Part shown: piece after piece, positions 35,013 to 43,965 of the stretch | Layout of the letters: every line of letters begins with the position of its first letter | How positions within the stretch are numbered: the stretch's first letter is position 1 | The notes under the pieces: model-generated | The model's database searches: none | Told to the model about the DNA's origin: nothing | What the model saw: only the letters and a program-made list of their open reading frames with translations | Position numbers and translations under genes: made by a program | Origin: Propionibacteriaceae bacterium | GTDB lineage: Bacteria > Actinomycetota > Actinomycetes > Propionibacteriales > Propionibacteriaceae | Reading direction: 5' to 3' | Assembly (NCBI GenBank): GCA_025965155.1 | Contig: JAOPXN010000011.1 | Location: 1 to 47,614 of the forward strand | Length of the DNA stretch: 47,614 nucleotides

Positions 35013-36728
35013 TCAGGCTAGCCTCTTTCCCATTCGTACGTCGGGCGCCCCTAGCCGGGCAGCGTCGGCCGACAGGTCGTCGGGCTGGTGCTGGGACTCA
35101 CGCTCCGCGGCGACTCGGGAGTGGTAGTGCTCCACTTCGCGGGCGATGTCGTCGGTGGTCCAGCCCAGCACCGGCGCCACCAGGTCGGCGACTTCGACGG
35201 CGGCTGCGGCACCTCGATCCCAGGTCTCGATCGAGATCCGGGTTCGCCGGGCCAGAATGTCGTCCAGGTGCAGCGCGCCTTCGTGGGAGGCGGCGTAGAA
35301 CGCCTCGACCTTGAGGTACTCAGGTGCGGAGTCCAGCGGCTGCGCCAGCTCGGGCCGCTGCTCGACCAACGCGAACAGCTCCCCGACCAGTGAGCCGTAC
35401 CGGTTCAGCAGGTGCTCCACCTGGCCGACCCGGAGAGAGACCCGCTCGGCCAGGTTGTGCCTCCCGTTCCACAGCGCCTGGTACCCGTCGGCGCCGAGCA
35501 GCGGAACATCCTCGGTGCAGGACTTCGGAACCACCTGGTCCAGGTCGTGCACGACCGCGTCGACCGCGTCCTTGGCCATGATCCGGTACGTGGTGTACTT
35601 CCCGCCGGCGATCATGGTCAGCCCGCGGACCGGGGAGGCCACTGCGTGCTCGCGGGACAGCTTGGAGGTGGAGTCCTCCTCACCGGCCAGCAGCGGCCGC
35701 AGGCCGGCGTACACACCGACGACGTCCTCGCGGGTCAGCGGGTCCGCGAGCAGGGTGTTGGCGTGGTCGAGGATGTAGTCGATGTCGGCCTCGCTGGCCG
35801 CCGGGTGAGCAAGATCAAGATCCCAGTCGGTGTCGGTGGTGCCGATGATCCAGTGGCTTCCCCACGGGACGATGAAGAGCAGGCTCTTCTCGGTCCTGGT
35901 GATGACGCCGGTGCTGGAGTTGATCCGGTTGCGGGGGATGACCACATGCACCCCTTTGGAAGCACGGACCCGGAACTGGCCCCGACCGCCGAGCATCTGC
36001 TGGATCTCGTCGATCCAGACGCCAGCGGCGTTGATCGTCTGCTTGGCACGGATCTCGAAGTCCTCGCCCGACTCCAGGTCCTTCACCCGCACTCCCGCGA
36101 CATGATCGGCTTCCCGGATGAAGCCGGTCACCCGGGTGCTGCTGGCGCAGACCGCGCCGTAGTGCGCAGCTGTGCGCGCGATCATCATGGTGTGCCGGGC
36201 GTCGTCGACCTGTCCTTCGTAGAACTTGATCGACCCCGTCAGAGCGTCCCGGTTGGCGGAGGGGAACGACTCCAGGGTTTTGCGTCGACCCAGGTGGCGG
36301 AGGTGCGCGGGGACTCCCCGCCCGGCGCCCATCAGGTCGTAGACGCCGATGCCGAGCCCGGCGTACGCGCGGTCGAAGGCCGGCTTGCTCAGCGGGTAGA
36401 TGAAGGGCACCGGTTTGGCCAGGTGCGGCGCCAGCTTGGTCAACGCCAGCTGCCGTTCCTTCAGGGCCTCGAAGACGAGGTGGAAGTTGAGCTGCTCCAG
36501 GTAGCGAAGGCCACCGTGGAACAGCTTGGTGGACCGGCTGGAGGTGCCCGCGGCGAAGTCGCGGGCCTCCACCAACCCCACCTTCAGCCCGCGCGTCACA
36601 GCGTCCAGGGCACACCCGGCGCCGGTCACGCCCGCTCCGATGACCAAGACGTCGAGCTCCTCGGAGGCCAACCGTTGCAGGGCCTCGGCCCGCGACACGG
36701 GGTTGAGCGGGGAAGTGGTGGAGTGCAT
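35013..36728 (-). CDS. glpD: Aerobic glycerol-3-phosphate dehydrogenase GlpD, 571 aa
   Basis: This is a membrane-associated FAD enzyme that oxidises glycerol 3-phosphate to dihydroxyacetone phosphate and passes electrons to quinone. The FAD site is VLVIGAGVTGAGCALDA. Further landmarks are GTSSRSTKLFHGGLRYLEQ, WGSHWIIGTTDTDWD, VYAGLRPLL and MIAGGKYTTYR. The C-terminal DAO_C domain contains RRTRISIETWDRG. ATG 36728 has AGGAAG 7 bases upstream. It follows glpK after 68 bases on the same strand, forming an operon. Confidence 0.95.
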   Translation of the reverse strand: MHSTTSPLNPVSRAEALQRLASEELDVLVIGAGVTGAGCALDAVTRGLKVGLVEARDFAAGTSSRSTKLFHGGLRYLEQLNFHLVFEALKERQLALTKLAPHLAKPVPFIYPLSKPAFDRAYAGLGIGVYDLMGAGRGVPAHLRHLGRRKTLESFPSANRDALTGSIKFYEGQVDDARHTMMIARTAAHYGAVCASSTRVTGFIREADHVAGVRVKDLESGEDFEIRAKQTINAAGVWIDEIQQMLGGRGQFRVRASKGVHVVIPRNRINSSTGVITRTEKSLLFIVPWGSHWIIGTTDTDWDLDLAHPAASEADIDYILDHANTLLADPLTREDVVGVYAGLRPLLAGEEDSTSKLSREHAVASPVRGLTMIAGGKYTTYRIMAKDAVDAVVHDLDQVVPKSCTEDVPLLGADGYQALWNGRHNLAERVSLRVGQVEHLLNRYGSLVGELFALVEQRPELAQPLDSAPEYLKVEAFYAASHEGALHLDDILARRTRISIETWDRGAAAAVEVADLVAPVLGWTTDDIAREVEHYHSRVAAERESQHQPDDLSADAARLGAPDVRMGKRLA

Positions 36729-36796
36729 GAGTTTCTTCCTATCAAACGCAGTCGTGGTGGCGGTGCCGACCTGATGAAGGACGATCCGGGTAGAAG

Positions 36797-38314
36797 TCAG
36801 GACACATCGACCCAGTCCAGGGTGCGCTCCACCGCCTTCTTCCACCCGGCGTAGCCCTCGTCGCGTTGAGCCTGGCTGATCTGCGGCGTCCAGCGCTCAG
36901 CCTCATGCCAGTTCTGCCGCAGCTCATCGGTCGAGGACCAGAAGCCGACGCCGAGACCGGCGGCGTAGGCCGCACCCAGAGCAGTCGTTTCGGCGACCAC
37001 GGGCTTGCTGACCTCGACACCCAAAGTGTCGGCCTGGATCTGCATGCACAGCTTGTTGGCCGTCACCCCGCCGTCGACCTTCAGCACCTCCAGGTGGACT
37101 CCGGAGTCCCTCTCCATTGCATCCACCACGTCGCGGCTCTGGTAGCAGATAGCCTCCAACGTCGCCCGGGTGATGTGGGCGCTGGTGTTGAAGCGGGACA
37201 GCCCGACGATCGCACCCCGCGCATCGGATCGCCAGTACGGCGCGAACAGCCCCGAGAAGGCGGGGACGAAGTAGACGCCGCCGCTGTCGCTGACGGTCCG
37301 GGCCAGCGCCTCGGTCTCGGCGGCGCCGCCGATGATCTTGAGCTGGTCCCGCAGCCACTGCACCGCGGACCCGGTGACGGCGATCGAGCCCTCCAGCGCG
37401 TACACCGGCGGCGCCTCGCCGAACTGATAGCAGACGGTGCTGAGCAGCCCGTTGGAGGAGCGGATCAGCTCGGTGCCGGTGTTCATCAGCAAGAAGTTGC
37501 CGGTGCCGTAGGTGTTCTTGGCCTCTCCGGCGGACAGGCAGACCTGGCCGACCATCGCCGCATGCTGGTCGCCGAGGTCACCGGTAATCGGCACCTCGCC
37601 GCCGAAGGGGCCGAGCTGGAGAGTCTCGCCGTATCCGTGCGGGTCTGAGGAGGGCCGGATCTCCGGCAGCATCTGCCGCGGAATGTCGAAGAGGCCAAGG
37701 AGCTCGTCGTCCCACTGGAGCGTCTCGATGTTCATCAGCATGGTGCGGCTGGCATTGGTCACGTCGGTGATGTGCACGCCGCCGCGCGGACCACCGGTCA
37801 GGTTCCACAGCAGCCAGCTGTCGGTGGTGCCGAAGATGGCGTCCCCGGCCTCCGCATCGGCCCGGGCCTGCGGCACGCTGTCCAGGATCCAGCGGATCTT
37901 GCCGGCTGAGAAGTATGTCGCGGGCGGGATGCCGGCCTTACGCCGGATGATGTCGCCGGCGCCCTCGCGCTCCAGCGCCGAGGCTATCCGGTCGGTGCGG
38001 GTGTCCCGCCAGACGATCGCGTTGAAGTACGGCCGTCCCGTCCGCCGGTTCCACACCACGGTGGTCTCCCGCTGGTTGGTCAGACCGACAGCCGCGAGGT
38101 CGGAGGAGCTGATGCCGCGGGCGTTCATCGCCGACTGCACGACTGTCTTGGTTCGTTCCCAGATCTCCACCGGGTTGTGCTCCACCCACCCCGGCCGCGG
38201 CATCAGCTGCTCATGCTCTAGCTGATACTTGGCCACTTCGCTGCCCGAGTGGTCGAAGAGCATGCAGCGCGTACTCGTGGTGCCCTGGTCGATCGCCGCA
38301 ATGAAGTCAGCCAT
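36797..38314 (-). CDS. glpK: Glycerol kinase GlpK, 505 aa
   Basis: The enzyme phosphorylates glycerol to glycerol 3-phosphate. The phosphate loop is [43 protein letters not shown], the [12 protein letters not shown] loop, and [27 protein letters not shown] (in part) are all standard FGGY-family glycerol kinase blocks. ATG 38314 has GAGG 6 bases upstream. No glpF facilitator or repressor is adjacent. It is divergent from the ribosomal-protection GTPase gene. Confidence 0.96.
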   Translation of the reverse strand: MADFIAAIDQGTTSTRCMLFDHSGSEVAKYQLEHEQLMPRPGWVEHNPVEIWERTKTVVQSAMNARGISSSDLAAVGLTNQRETTVVWNRRTGRPYFNAIVWRDTRTDRIASALEREGAGDIIRRKAGIPPATYFSAGKIRWILDSVPQARADAEAGDAIFGTTDSWLLWNLTGGPRGGVHITDVTNASRTMLMNIETLQWDDELLGLFDIPRQMLPEIRPSSDPHGYGETLQLGPFGGEVPITGDLGDQHAAMVGQVCLSAGEAKNTYGTGNFLLMNTGTELIRSSNGLLSTVCYQFGEAPPVYALEGSIAVTGSAVQWLRDQLKIIGGAAETEALARTVSDSGGVYFVPAFSGLFAPYWRSDARGAIVGLSRFNTSAHITRATLEAICYQSRDVVDAMERDSGVHLEVLKVDGGVTANKLCMQIQADTLGVEVSKPVVAETTALGAAYAAGLGVGFWSSTDELRQNWHEAERWTPQISQAQRDEGYAGWKKAVERTLDWVDVS

Positions 38315-38396
38315 GAGTTCCTCTCGATCCCGCAGTCGGCTCCAGCCAAGCACACCCGGTCGGGGTGATCATGGTGCGCCTGACCAGAAAACCCGT

Positions 38397-38414
38397 TGAC
38401 CTCCAGTGAGGTCA
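38397..38414. promoter_or_regulatory. Operator-like palindrome TGACCTC-CAGT-GAGGTCA in the glpK / GTPase divergent region
   Basis: Perfect 7-base arms surround a 4-base spacer. The left arm is part of TTGACC (38396-38401), which could be a -35 for rightward transcription. The half-site CCTCCAGT resembles MerR/SoxR-type operators only loosely. Confidence 0.45.
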
Positions 38415-38461
38415 CTTGCTTCACTCGGATCAACACCGGCGATGCGGAGACGGAGATCGAA

Positions 38462-38572
38462 ATGCGGCAAACGCTCATGTTCACCCAGAAGGTCACTGCC
38501 ACCAACTTCAAGGACATGAGCCTCAGTGGATGTACTGAACCTAGGAATTCTTGCGCACGTCGACGCCGGTAA
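38462..38572 (+). CDS. Possible 36-aa leader peptide overlapping the GTPase gene
   Basis: ATG 38462 opens a 36-codon frame that ends at TAA 38570-38572, 47 bases inside the GTPase gene in another frame. A GGAG lies shortly upstream of it. The product starts MRQTLMFTQKV and ends in a run of Arg. Tet(M) genes are known to have a leader peptide with attenuation, which makes this placement suggestive. Coding status is unproven. Confidence 0.25.
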   Translation: MRQTLMFTQKVTATNFKDMSLSGCTEPRNSCARRRR

Positions 38573-40544
38573 GACCAGCCTGACCGAGCGGCTGCTCTAC
38601 GCCGCCGGGGTCATCGACGAGATCGGCAGGGTCGATGACGGCAACACCCAGACCGACTCGTTGGCCCTCGAACGAGGGCGCGGCATCACGATCAAGTCCG
38701 CCGTCGTCTCGTTCGTGGTCGACGGTGTCACGGTGAACCTGATCGACACCCCTGGCCACCCCGACTTCATCGCCGAGGTCGAACGCGTCCTGGACGTGCT
38801 CGACGGTGCGGTGCTGGTGATCTCGGCCGTCGAGGGGGTGCAGGCGCAGACCCGGATCTTGATGCGGACGCTCCGGCGGCTCCGCATCCCGACGCTGATC
38901 TTCGTCAACAAGATCGACCGGGCCGGCGCACGCTACGAGCAGGTACTGGGCAGTATCGCCCGCAAGCTGTCTTCGGACATCGTGCCGATGGGATCGGTCA
39001 CCGGGCTGGGCACCCGAGACGCCGTCTTCAGCTGCTTCACCGGCGCCGATGCAGTGGGCGTCCCGGGGCTGGTGGATGTACTCGCCGACCACGACGACGC
39101 GGTCCTGGCCGCCTACATCGACGACGCGAGCAGCGTGTCGTACCGGCGGCTGCGCCTGGAGCTGGCGGCCCAGACCGGGCAGGCGCTGGTGCATCCGGTG
39201 TTCTTCGGGTCGGCCATCACCGGCGCCGGCGTCGAGGCGCTCAGCGCGGGGATCACCGAGCTGCTCCGCCCGGCCGCCGGCGACTCCAACGGCCCGGTGT
39301 CCGGCACCGTCTTCAAGGTCGAGCGAGGTGCCGCGGGGGAGAGGATCGGCTACGTACGGATGTTCTCCGGGACTGTGCGGACGCGCGACCGGATCCAGCT
39401 CGGGCGGCGGGGCCTGCGGAAGGTGACCGCGATCAGCGTCTTCGACCGAGGCTCGGTCGTCTCCCGTGGGTCGGTCACGGCCGGGCACATCGGCAAGCTC
39501 TGGGGTCTGGGCGACATCCGGATCGGTGACCCGGTGGGTCTGCCGCGGCCGACGTCCGAACACGCCTTCGCGGCCCCGACGCTGGAGACGGTTGTGGTTC
39601 CCGACCGGCCGTGCGACCGGGGCTCGCTCCATGCCGCCCTCGCGCTGGTCGCCGAACAGGACCCGCTGATCAACTTCCGCCGCGCCGGCAACGGTCAGGA
39701 GGCGTCGGTCGCGCTGTACGGGGAGGTGCAGAAGGAGGTGATTGCGGCAACCCTGGCCCGGGACTTCGGCATCGACGTCACCTTCCGCCAGACGACCACC
39801 ATCTGCATCGAGCGACCGACCGGCACCGGCGCCGCGGTTGAGATCCTGGGCACGGCCCCGAATCCGTTCCTCGCGACTGTCGGGCTGCGCATCGAACCCG
39901 CGGCGCTGAACGCCGGCGTGGACTTCCGCTTGCAGGTCGAGCTCGGGTCGATGCCGTACTCGTTCATCAAGGCCGTCGAGGAGACGGTCCGGGAGACGCT
40001 GCAGCAGGGCCTGTCGGGCTGGCAGGTGACCGACTGCCTGATCACCATGACCCATTCCGGGTACGCAGCGCGGCAGAGCCACTCCCATGGGGTCTTCGAC
40101 AAGAGCATGTCCAGCACCGCTGGTGACTTCCGCAACCTCACCCCGCTCGTGCTGATGAGCGCGCTGAGCATGGCCGGGACGACCGTCTACGAACCGATCC
40201 ACCGGTTCCACCTCGAAATTCCGGCCGACTCGCTCGGACCGGTCCTCCCGACGCTGGGACGGCTCCGGGCCGTTCCAGACATCCCCACCGTCTCAGGGCC
40301 GTGGTGCCTGCTGGAGGGCGAGATCCCGGCGGCTCAGGTGCACCAGCTGACCACTCAGCTGGCCGGACTGACCCACGGCGAGGGGGTGTTGGAGTCCGCC
40401 TACGAGCGCCACCAGCCGGTTCGTGGCGCGACCCCGACCCGGGCCCTGTCCGACTCCGATCCGCTGAACCGGAAGGAGTATCTCCGCACGGTGGTCCGCA
40501 GAGTAGGCGGCTTGCAGGAGGGACAAAAGGCTCTTACCACGTGA
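38526..40544 (+). CDS. Tet(M)/OtrA-type ribosomal protection GTPase, 672 aa
   Basis: This is an EF-G-like translational GTPase of the tetracycline ribosomal protection family. The G motifs are AHVDAGKTS (10-18), RGITIKSA, DTPGHPDF and NKID. Domain IV contains DCLITMTHSGYAARQSH and then KSMSSTAGDFRNLTPLVL, which aligns with the Tet(M) tip loop (SPVSTPADFR). This copy has extra residues around HSHGVFDK before it. Relatives remove tetracycline from the ribosome; chromosomal actinobacterial members may have other natural ligands or roles. GTG 38526 matches the Tet(M) N-terminus; AAGGA lies about 11 bases upstream. Confidence 0.88.
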   Translation: MDVLNLGILAHVDAGKTSLTERLLYAAGVIDEIGRVDDGNTQTDSLALERGRGITIKSAVVSFVVDGVTVNLIDTPGHPDFIAEVERVLDVLDGAVLVISAVEGVQAQTRILMRTLRRLRIPTLIFVNKIDRAGARYEQVLGSIARKLSSDIVPMGSVTGLGTRDAVFSCFTGADAVGVPGLVDVLADHDDAVLAAYIDDASSVSYRRLRLELAAQTGQALVHPVFFGSAITGAGVEALSAGITELLRPAAGDSNGPVSGTVFKVERGAAGERIGYVRMFSGTVRTRDRIQLGRRGLRKVTAISVFDRGSVVSRGSVTAGHIGKLWGLGDIRIGDPVGLPRPTSEHAFAAPTLETVVVPDRPCDRGSLHAALALVAEQDPLINFRRAGNGQEASVALYGEVQKEVIAATLARDFGIDVTFRQTTTICIERPTGTGAAVEILGTAPNPFLATVGLRIEPAALNAGVDFRLQVELGSMPYSFIKAVEETVRETLQQGLSGWQVTDCLITMTHSGYAARQSHSHGVFDKSMSSTAGDFRNLTPLVLMSALSMAGTTVYEPIHRFHLEIPADSLGPVLPTLGRLRAVPDIPTVSGPWCLLEGEIPAAQVHQLTTQLAGLTHGEGVLESAYERHQPVRGATPTRALSDSDPLNRKEYLRTVVRRVGGLQEGQKALTT

Positions 40545-40598
40545 GGATGCACACGCTGCGCACTGGGAATGCCAGCGCACGATCCCGCCGCCGTTGCG

Positions 40599-40604
40599 TA
40601 GGCT
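40599..40604 (+). promoter_or_regulatory. -10 box TAGGCT, likely leaderless promoter of the GNAT fusion gene
   Basis: TAGGCT is followed by AACGGT and then GTG 40611, with no ribosome binding site. Confidence 0.5.
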
Positions 40605-40610
40605 AACGGT

Positions 40611-43259
40611 GTGCGTGCCACCCAGGAGCAGAACCCTCCCGGTTACCCGACCGAGTGGGAGGCGGACGTCGTTCTCACCGACGGTGGGGTAGCCCGGCTC
40701 CGCCCGATCAAGCCCAGCGACGCGCAGATGCTGGTGGACTTCTACGACCGGGTGTCACCGGAGTCGAAGTACCTCCGGTTCTTCGCGCCGTACCCTCGGC
40801 TTAGCCAGCGTGACGTGGAACGGTTCACGAAGGTTGACTACGTCGACCGGGTCGCCTTCATCCTGACCGTCGGTGAGCAGATGATCGCCGTCGGCCGGTA
40901 CGACCGGACCGAGAACGACCAGGCCGAGGTGGCGTTCCTGGTCGAGGATGCCCATCAGGGGCGTGGCATCGCGCAGCTGCTGCTCGAGCACCTAGCCGAG
41001 GCCGCTCGAGAACGCGGCATTACCGCCTTCGTGGCCGAGATCCTGCCGGAGAACCGACGGATGGCCCAGGTGTTCGTCGACGCGGGCTACCGGGTGTCCA
41101 AGGGCATCGAAGACGGCGTGCTCTCGGTGGAGTTCCCGATCCTGCCGACCGACACCTCCGTCGGTGTGATGGAGCGACGTGAGCACCGGGCCGAAGGCGC
41201 GTCGATGGAGCGGATGCTGACGCCGGACCGGGTGGTGGTTCTTGGCGGCGGCCGACGGGTGCAGGGCCTGGTGAACTCCATGCTCAGCGGCGGCTTCCGT
41301 GGCGAGATCGTTGGTGTCAGCACCGACGACAGCCCGGTGTCGGGCGTTCCGACGTCAAGCTCGATCGCGACCATCGACGGCAAGATCGACCTGGTTCTGG
41401 TCTCCATCCCGACCCGACAGATGGGTGCGGTGGTTATCGACGCGGCGCACAAGGGCGCTCACGCGATGGTGGTGTTGACCGGCACCGACTACCAGCCGAA
41501 CGACAACCGGACCATCGTGAACCTGGCTCGGGCGTACGGGGTCCGGGCGCTTGGCCCGGATGCGCTCGGCCTGATCAACACCGACCCGGAGGTGGCCCTG
41601 AACGCCAGCCCGGGTCCGATGCCGCGGCTTGGTGGAGTCGGCCTGTTCTGCCAGTCGGCTGCGGTGGGGGTGGCGCTGCTCAACCACGCGGTCCGGCAGA
41701 ACCTCGGGCTCTCCTCGTTCATCAGCACCGGCGACTACGCCGACGTCACCGGCAACGACGTGATGCAGTTCTGGGAGGACGACGAGAGCACCCGGGTCTG
41801 CCTGCTGTCGCTGGACTCGATCGGCAACCCCCGCAAGTTCTCGCGGATCGCCCGGCGGCTGACGCGGCGCAAGCCGGTCGTCGTATTTGCGCCGGGACGG
41901 ACCAACCGAGCGGCCCACGCGGGAGTGCGGGGCGGACTGGGCCATGCCCCGGATGCCGCCGTGGATGCCCTGTTCCGGCAGGCCGGCGTGATTGTGGTGC
42001 ACCGGCGAGGGGCCATGTTCGACATCGCCAAGATCGCCTCCCGGCAGCCGCTGCCGTCCGGGCCCCGGGTCCGGATCATTACCAACTCCGCCACTCTGGC
42101 GAACCAGATGCTGCACACGGTCCAGGCGGTCGGCCTGCTGGGTGCCGGCGATCCGGTGATCCTGGGCAGTGAGTGGGGGGCCGATGCCTTCGCCGATGCT
42201 GCGGGCGAGGCGCTGGCCGACGAGCGAACCGACTCGGTCGTCTGCGCGGCCGTCGGCGTCTTCGACGACGGCACCGAAGCGGTGCACCACACCCTGGAGA
42301 AAGTCGCCGCCAGCGCCGTCAAGCCGGTGATCGGGGTGTTCTTGGACTTCAGCACGCCGCAGGACGAGGGCGGCGAGCCGGACCTACTGGGAGGTCTGCC
42401 CAGCTTCGACGCACCGGCCGACGCCATCCAGGCGCTGGCGGCGGTGACCGCCTACGCCCACTGGCGGGAGCGGGACCCCGGCGCAGTCCCACTGATCGAG
42501 GCCGACCAGATCCAGGCAAAGCGGGTGATCAACCGGGTCATCTCCTCCGAGCCGCGGGGCCGGGAGCTGACAGACGGGGAGACGTCGGAGCTGCTTGACG
42601 CCTACGGTTTGCTGCCGGTGCCCAAATACCCGGTCGCCACCTTGGCCGAGGCTATTGCCGCGGGGGAACGGCTGGGCTGGGACGTGGTGCTCAAGGCGAC
42701 GGCGCAGGCAGTCCGCGGCCGGCCGGACATGGCCAGCGTGCATCGGCACATCGAAAGCGTGGAGGCGATGGCCGCTGCCTGGCAGGACCTCGGCCGGCTC
42801 GTCTGCGAGCTCGGGCTGGGTGACCACAGTGACCTGTCGGTCGCGGTCCCGGTGGTGCAGAAGATGGCGCCGCCAGGCGTCGCCCTGGTGATCACCAGCA
42901 TGGAGGACGCCGCCTTCGGACCGATCATCTCGCTCGGACTGGATGGGATCGCCAGTGAGCTGCTCGGCGATGTCGTGTACCGGGTGCCACCGCTGACCAC
43001 GGTGGATGCAGCCGCCATGGTGCGAGACCTGAAGGCTGCACCAACACTGTTCGGGCGGCACGGGACTCCGGGGGTTGACGTCGAGGCGGTGCAGGACGTG
43101 CTGCACCGGGTAGCCCAGGTGGCTGACGACCTGCCGCAGCTGGCGCACCTGACGCTCAGCCCGTGCATTGCGTCGATCAGCGGTATCTCGGTGCTCGGCG
43201 CGCGCATTTTCGTCGCCCCGACCGATGACCAGCGGGACCCGATGGCCCGGATCCTCTGA
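40611..43259 (+). CDS. GNAT acetyltransferase fused to NDP-forming acyl-CoA synthetase-like domains (PatA type), 882 aa
   Basis: The N-terminal GNAT domain (about 20-190) has AEVAFLVEDAHQGRGIAQLLLEHL, the acetyl-CoA loop being DAHQGRGIA. A CoA-binding Rossmann domain (about 200-330, RVVVLGGGRRVQGLV), a succinyl-CoA-ligase-like domain, and an ATP-grasp domain (about 640-880, DVVLKATAQAVRGRPDM) follow. The order fits actinobacterial protein lysine acetyltransferases such as Streptomyces PatA, which control acetyl-CoA synthetase. In the segment GRTNRAAHAGVRGGLGHAPD I do not find the SHTG motif with the phospho-His of active synthetases. The second part is therefore probably a ligand sensor. Confidence 0.9.
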   Translation: MRATQEQNPPGYPTEWEADVVLTDGGVARLRPIKPSDAQMLVDFYDRVSPESKYLRFFAPYPRLSQRDVERFTKVDYVDRVAFILTVGEQMIAVGRYDRTENDQAEVAFLVEDAHQGRGIAQLLLEHLAEAARERGITAFVAEILPENRRMAQVFVDAGYRVSKGIEDGVLSVEFPILPTDTSVGVMERREHRAEGASMERMLTPDRVVVLGGGRRVQGLVNSMLSGGFRGEIVGVSTDDSPVSGVPTSSSIATIDGKIDLVLVSIPTRQMGAVVIDAAHKGAHAMVVLTGTDYQPNDNRTIVNLARAYGVRALGPDALGLINTDPEVALNASPGPMPRLGGVGLFCQSAAVGVALLNHAVRQNLGLSSFISTGDYADVTGNDVMQFWEDDESTRVCLLSLDSIGNPRKFSRIARRLTRRKPVVVFAPGRTNRAAHAGVRGGLGHAPDAAVDALFRQAGVIVVHRRGAMFDIAKIASRQPLPSGPRVRIITNSATLANQMLHTVQAVGLLGAGDPVILGSEWGADAFADAAGEALADERTDSVVCAAVGVFDDGTEAVHHTLEKVAASAVKPVIGVFLDFSTPQDEGGEPDLLGGLPSFDAPADAIQALAAVTAYAHWRERDPGAVPLIEADQIQAKRVINRVISSEPRGRELTDGETSELLDAYGLLPVPKYPVATLAEAIAAGERLGWDVVLKATAQAVRGRPDMASVHRHIESVEAMAAAWQDLGRLVCELGLGDHSDLSVAVPVVQKMAPPGVALVITSMEDAAFGPIISLGLDGIASELLGDVVYRVPPLTTVDAAAMVRDLKAAPTLFGRHGTPGVDVEAVQDVLHRVAQVADDLPQLAHLTLSPCIASISGISVLGARIFVAPTDDQRDPMARIL

Positions 43260-43383
43260 GGACGGTCCTCTGCCCCTGGGGATGTTCTCAAGGGAGGCTG
43301 CGGGGTGATCCACAGCCCTGACCGGCTGCTCGAGGTCATGCTCCGCATCAGGGATCGTCAGCGGATCATGGCAGGATGAGCGC

Positions 43384-43965
43384 ATGAAGGTCGACTCCAC
43401 CGCCAGGAAGGGCTTACGAGCCGAGATCGATGCCAGCGGGTACTTCCCCGAGCTGGTGGAGGACGCGATCGTGCTTGCGGTCGGTGACGAGGAGCTGGTG
43501 GACTTTGTGGTGCACCACGAGCCCACGTTCAACAACGACGAGATCCACCGGCACATCACGATCTTGGCGCTCACCCCGACCCGGTTGATCGTCGGTCACA
43601 CCGATGACCATCCGGCCGAACCGCACATGCCGGGCTCGTACGCGGCGACGTCGACCGAGTCCGTGGGGTTGAGCAGGATCAACAACGTGGTGCTGACCCG
43701 GGTGGTGACCCAGCCGGAGGACTACCGGCCCGGGTCGACCGGGGTGTACGAGGTCTGGCTGACGGTCGGCTGGGGCGCCGTCCGCCGGGTCGACCTCGAG
43801 CAGGCCACCTGCAGCGACCCGCAGTGCGACGCCGACCACGGCTACACCGGCGCCTTGGTGGCCGACGACCTTTCGGTACGGATGGGAACGGGCGCGGTCG
43901 GGACCGAGCGGGTCGCGCGGCTGGCGCAGTTCGCCAGCCGGCTGCAGCAAGCGGCCGCGGTATGA
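43384..43965 (+). CDS. DUF5998 family protein, 193 aa
   Basis: This is a soluble protein conserved across actinobacteria and of unknown function. Landmarks are SGYFPELVEDAIVLAVGDEE, HHEPTFNNDEIHRHITILALTPTRL (NNDEIHRHIT is the core), VYEVWLTVGWG, and CSDPQCDADHGYTG with two Cys. ATG 43384 lies 7 bases after CAGGAT, a degenerate -10 box. The stop overlaps the next start (ATGA at 43962-43965), so the two proteins are translated together and probably act together. Confidence 0.85.
   Translation: MKVDSTARKGLRAEIDASGYFPELVEDAIVLAVGDEELVDFVVHHEPTFNNDEIHRHITILALTPTRLIVGHTDDHPAEPHMPGSYAATSTESVGLSRINNVVLTRVVTQPEDYRPGSTGVYEVWLTVGWGAVRRVDLEQATCSDPQCDADHGYTGALVADDLSVRMGTGAVGTERVARLAQFASRLQQAAAV

Noticed and set aside
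38397-38414. SoxR box
   Set aside because: Only the CCTC-AGT half resembles it. The arm length and centre differ from the 18-base SoxR site, and the following spacer and -10 do not fit.
38541-40211. 556-codon minus-strand frame opposite the GTPase gene
   Set aside because: The plus strand encodes all GTPase motifs. The antisense frame has no recognisable feature.
38526-40544. Recently acquired tetracycline resistance gene
   Set aside because: GC content and codon use look like the neighbours, no mobile element is near, and relatives occur chromosomally in actinobacteria. Resistance is possible but transfer is not supported.
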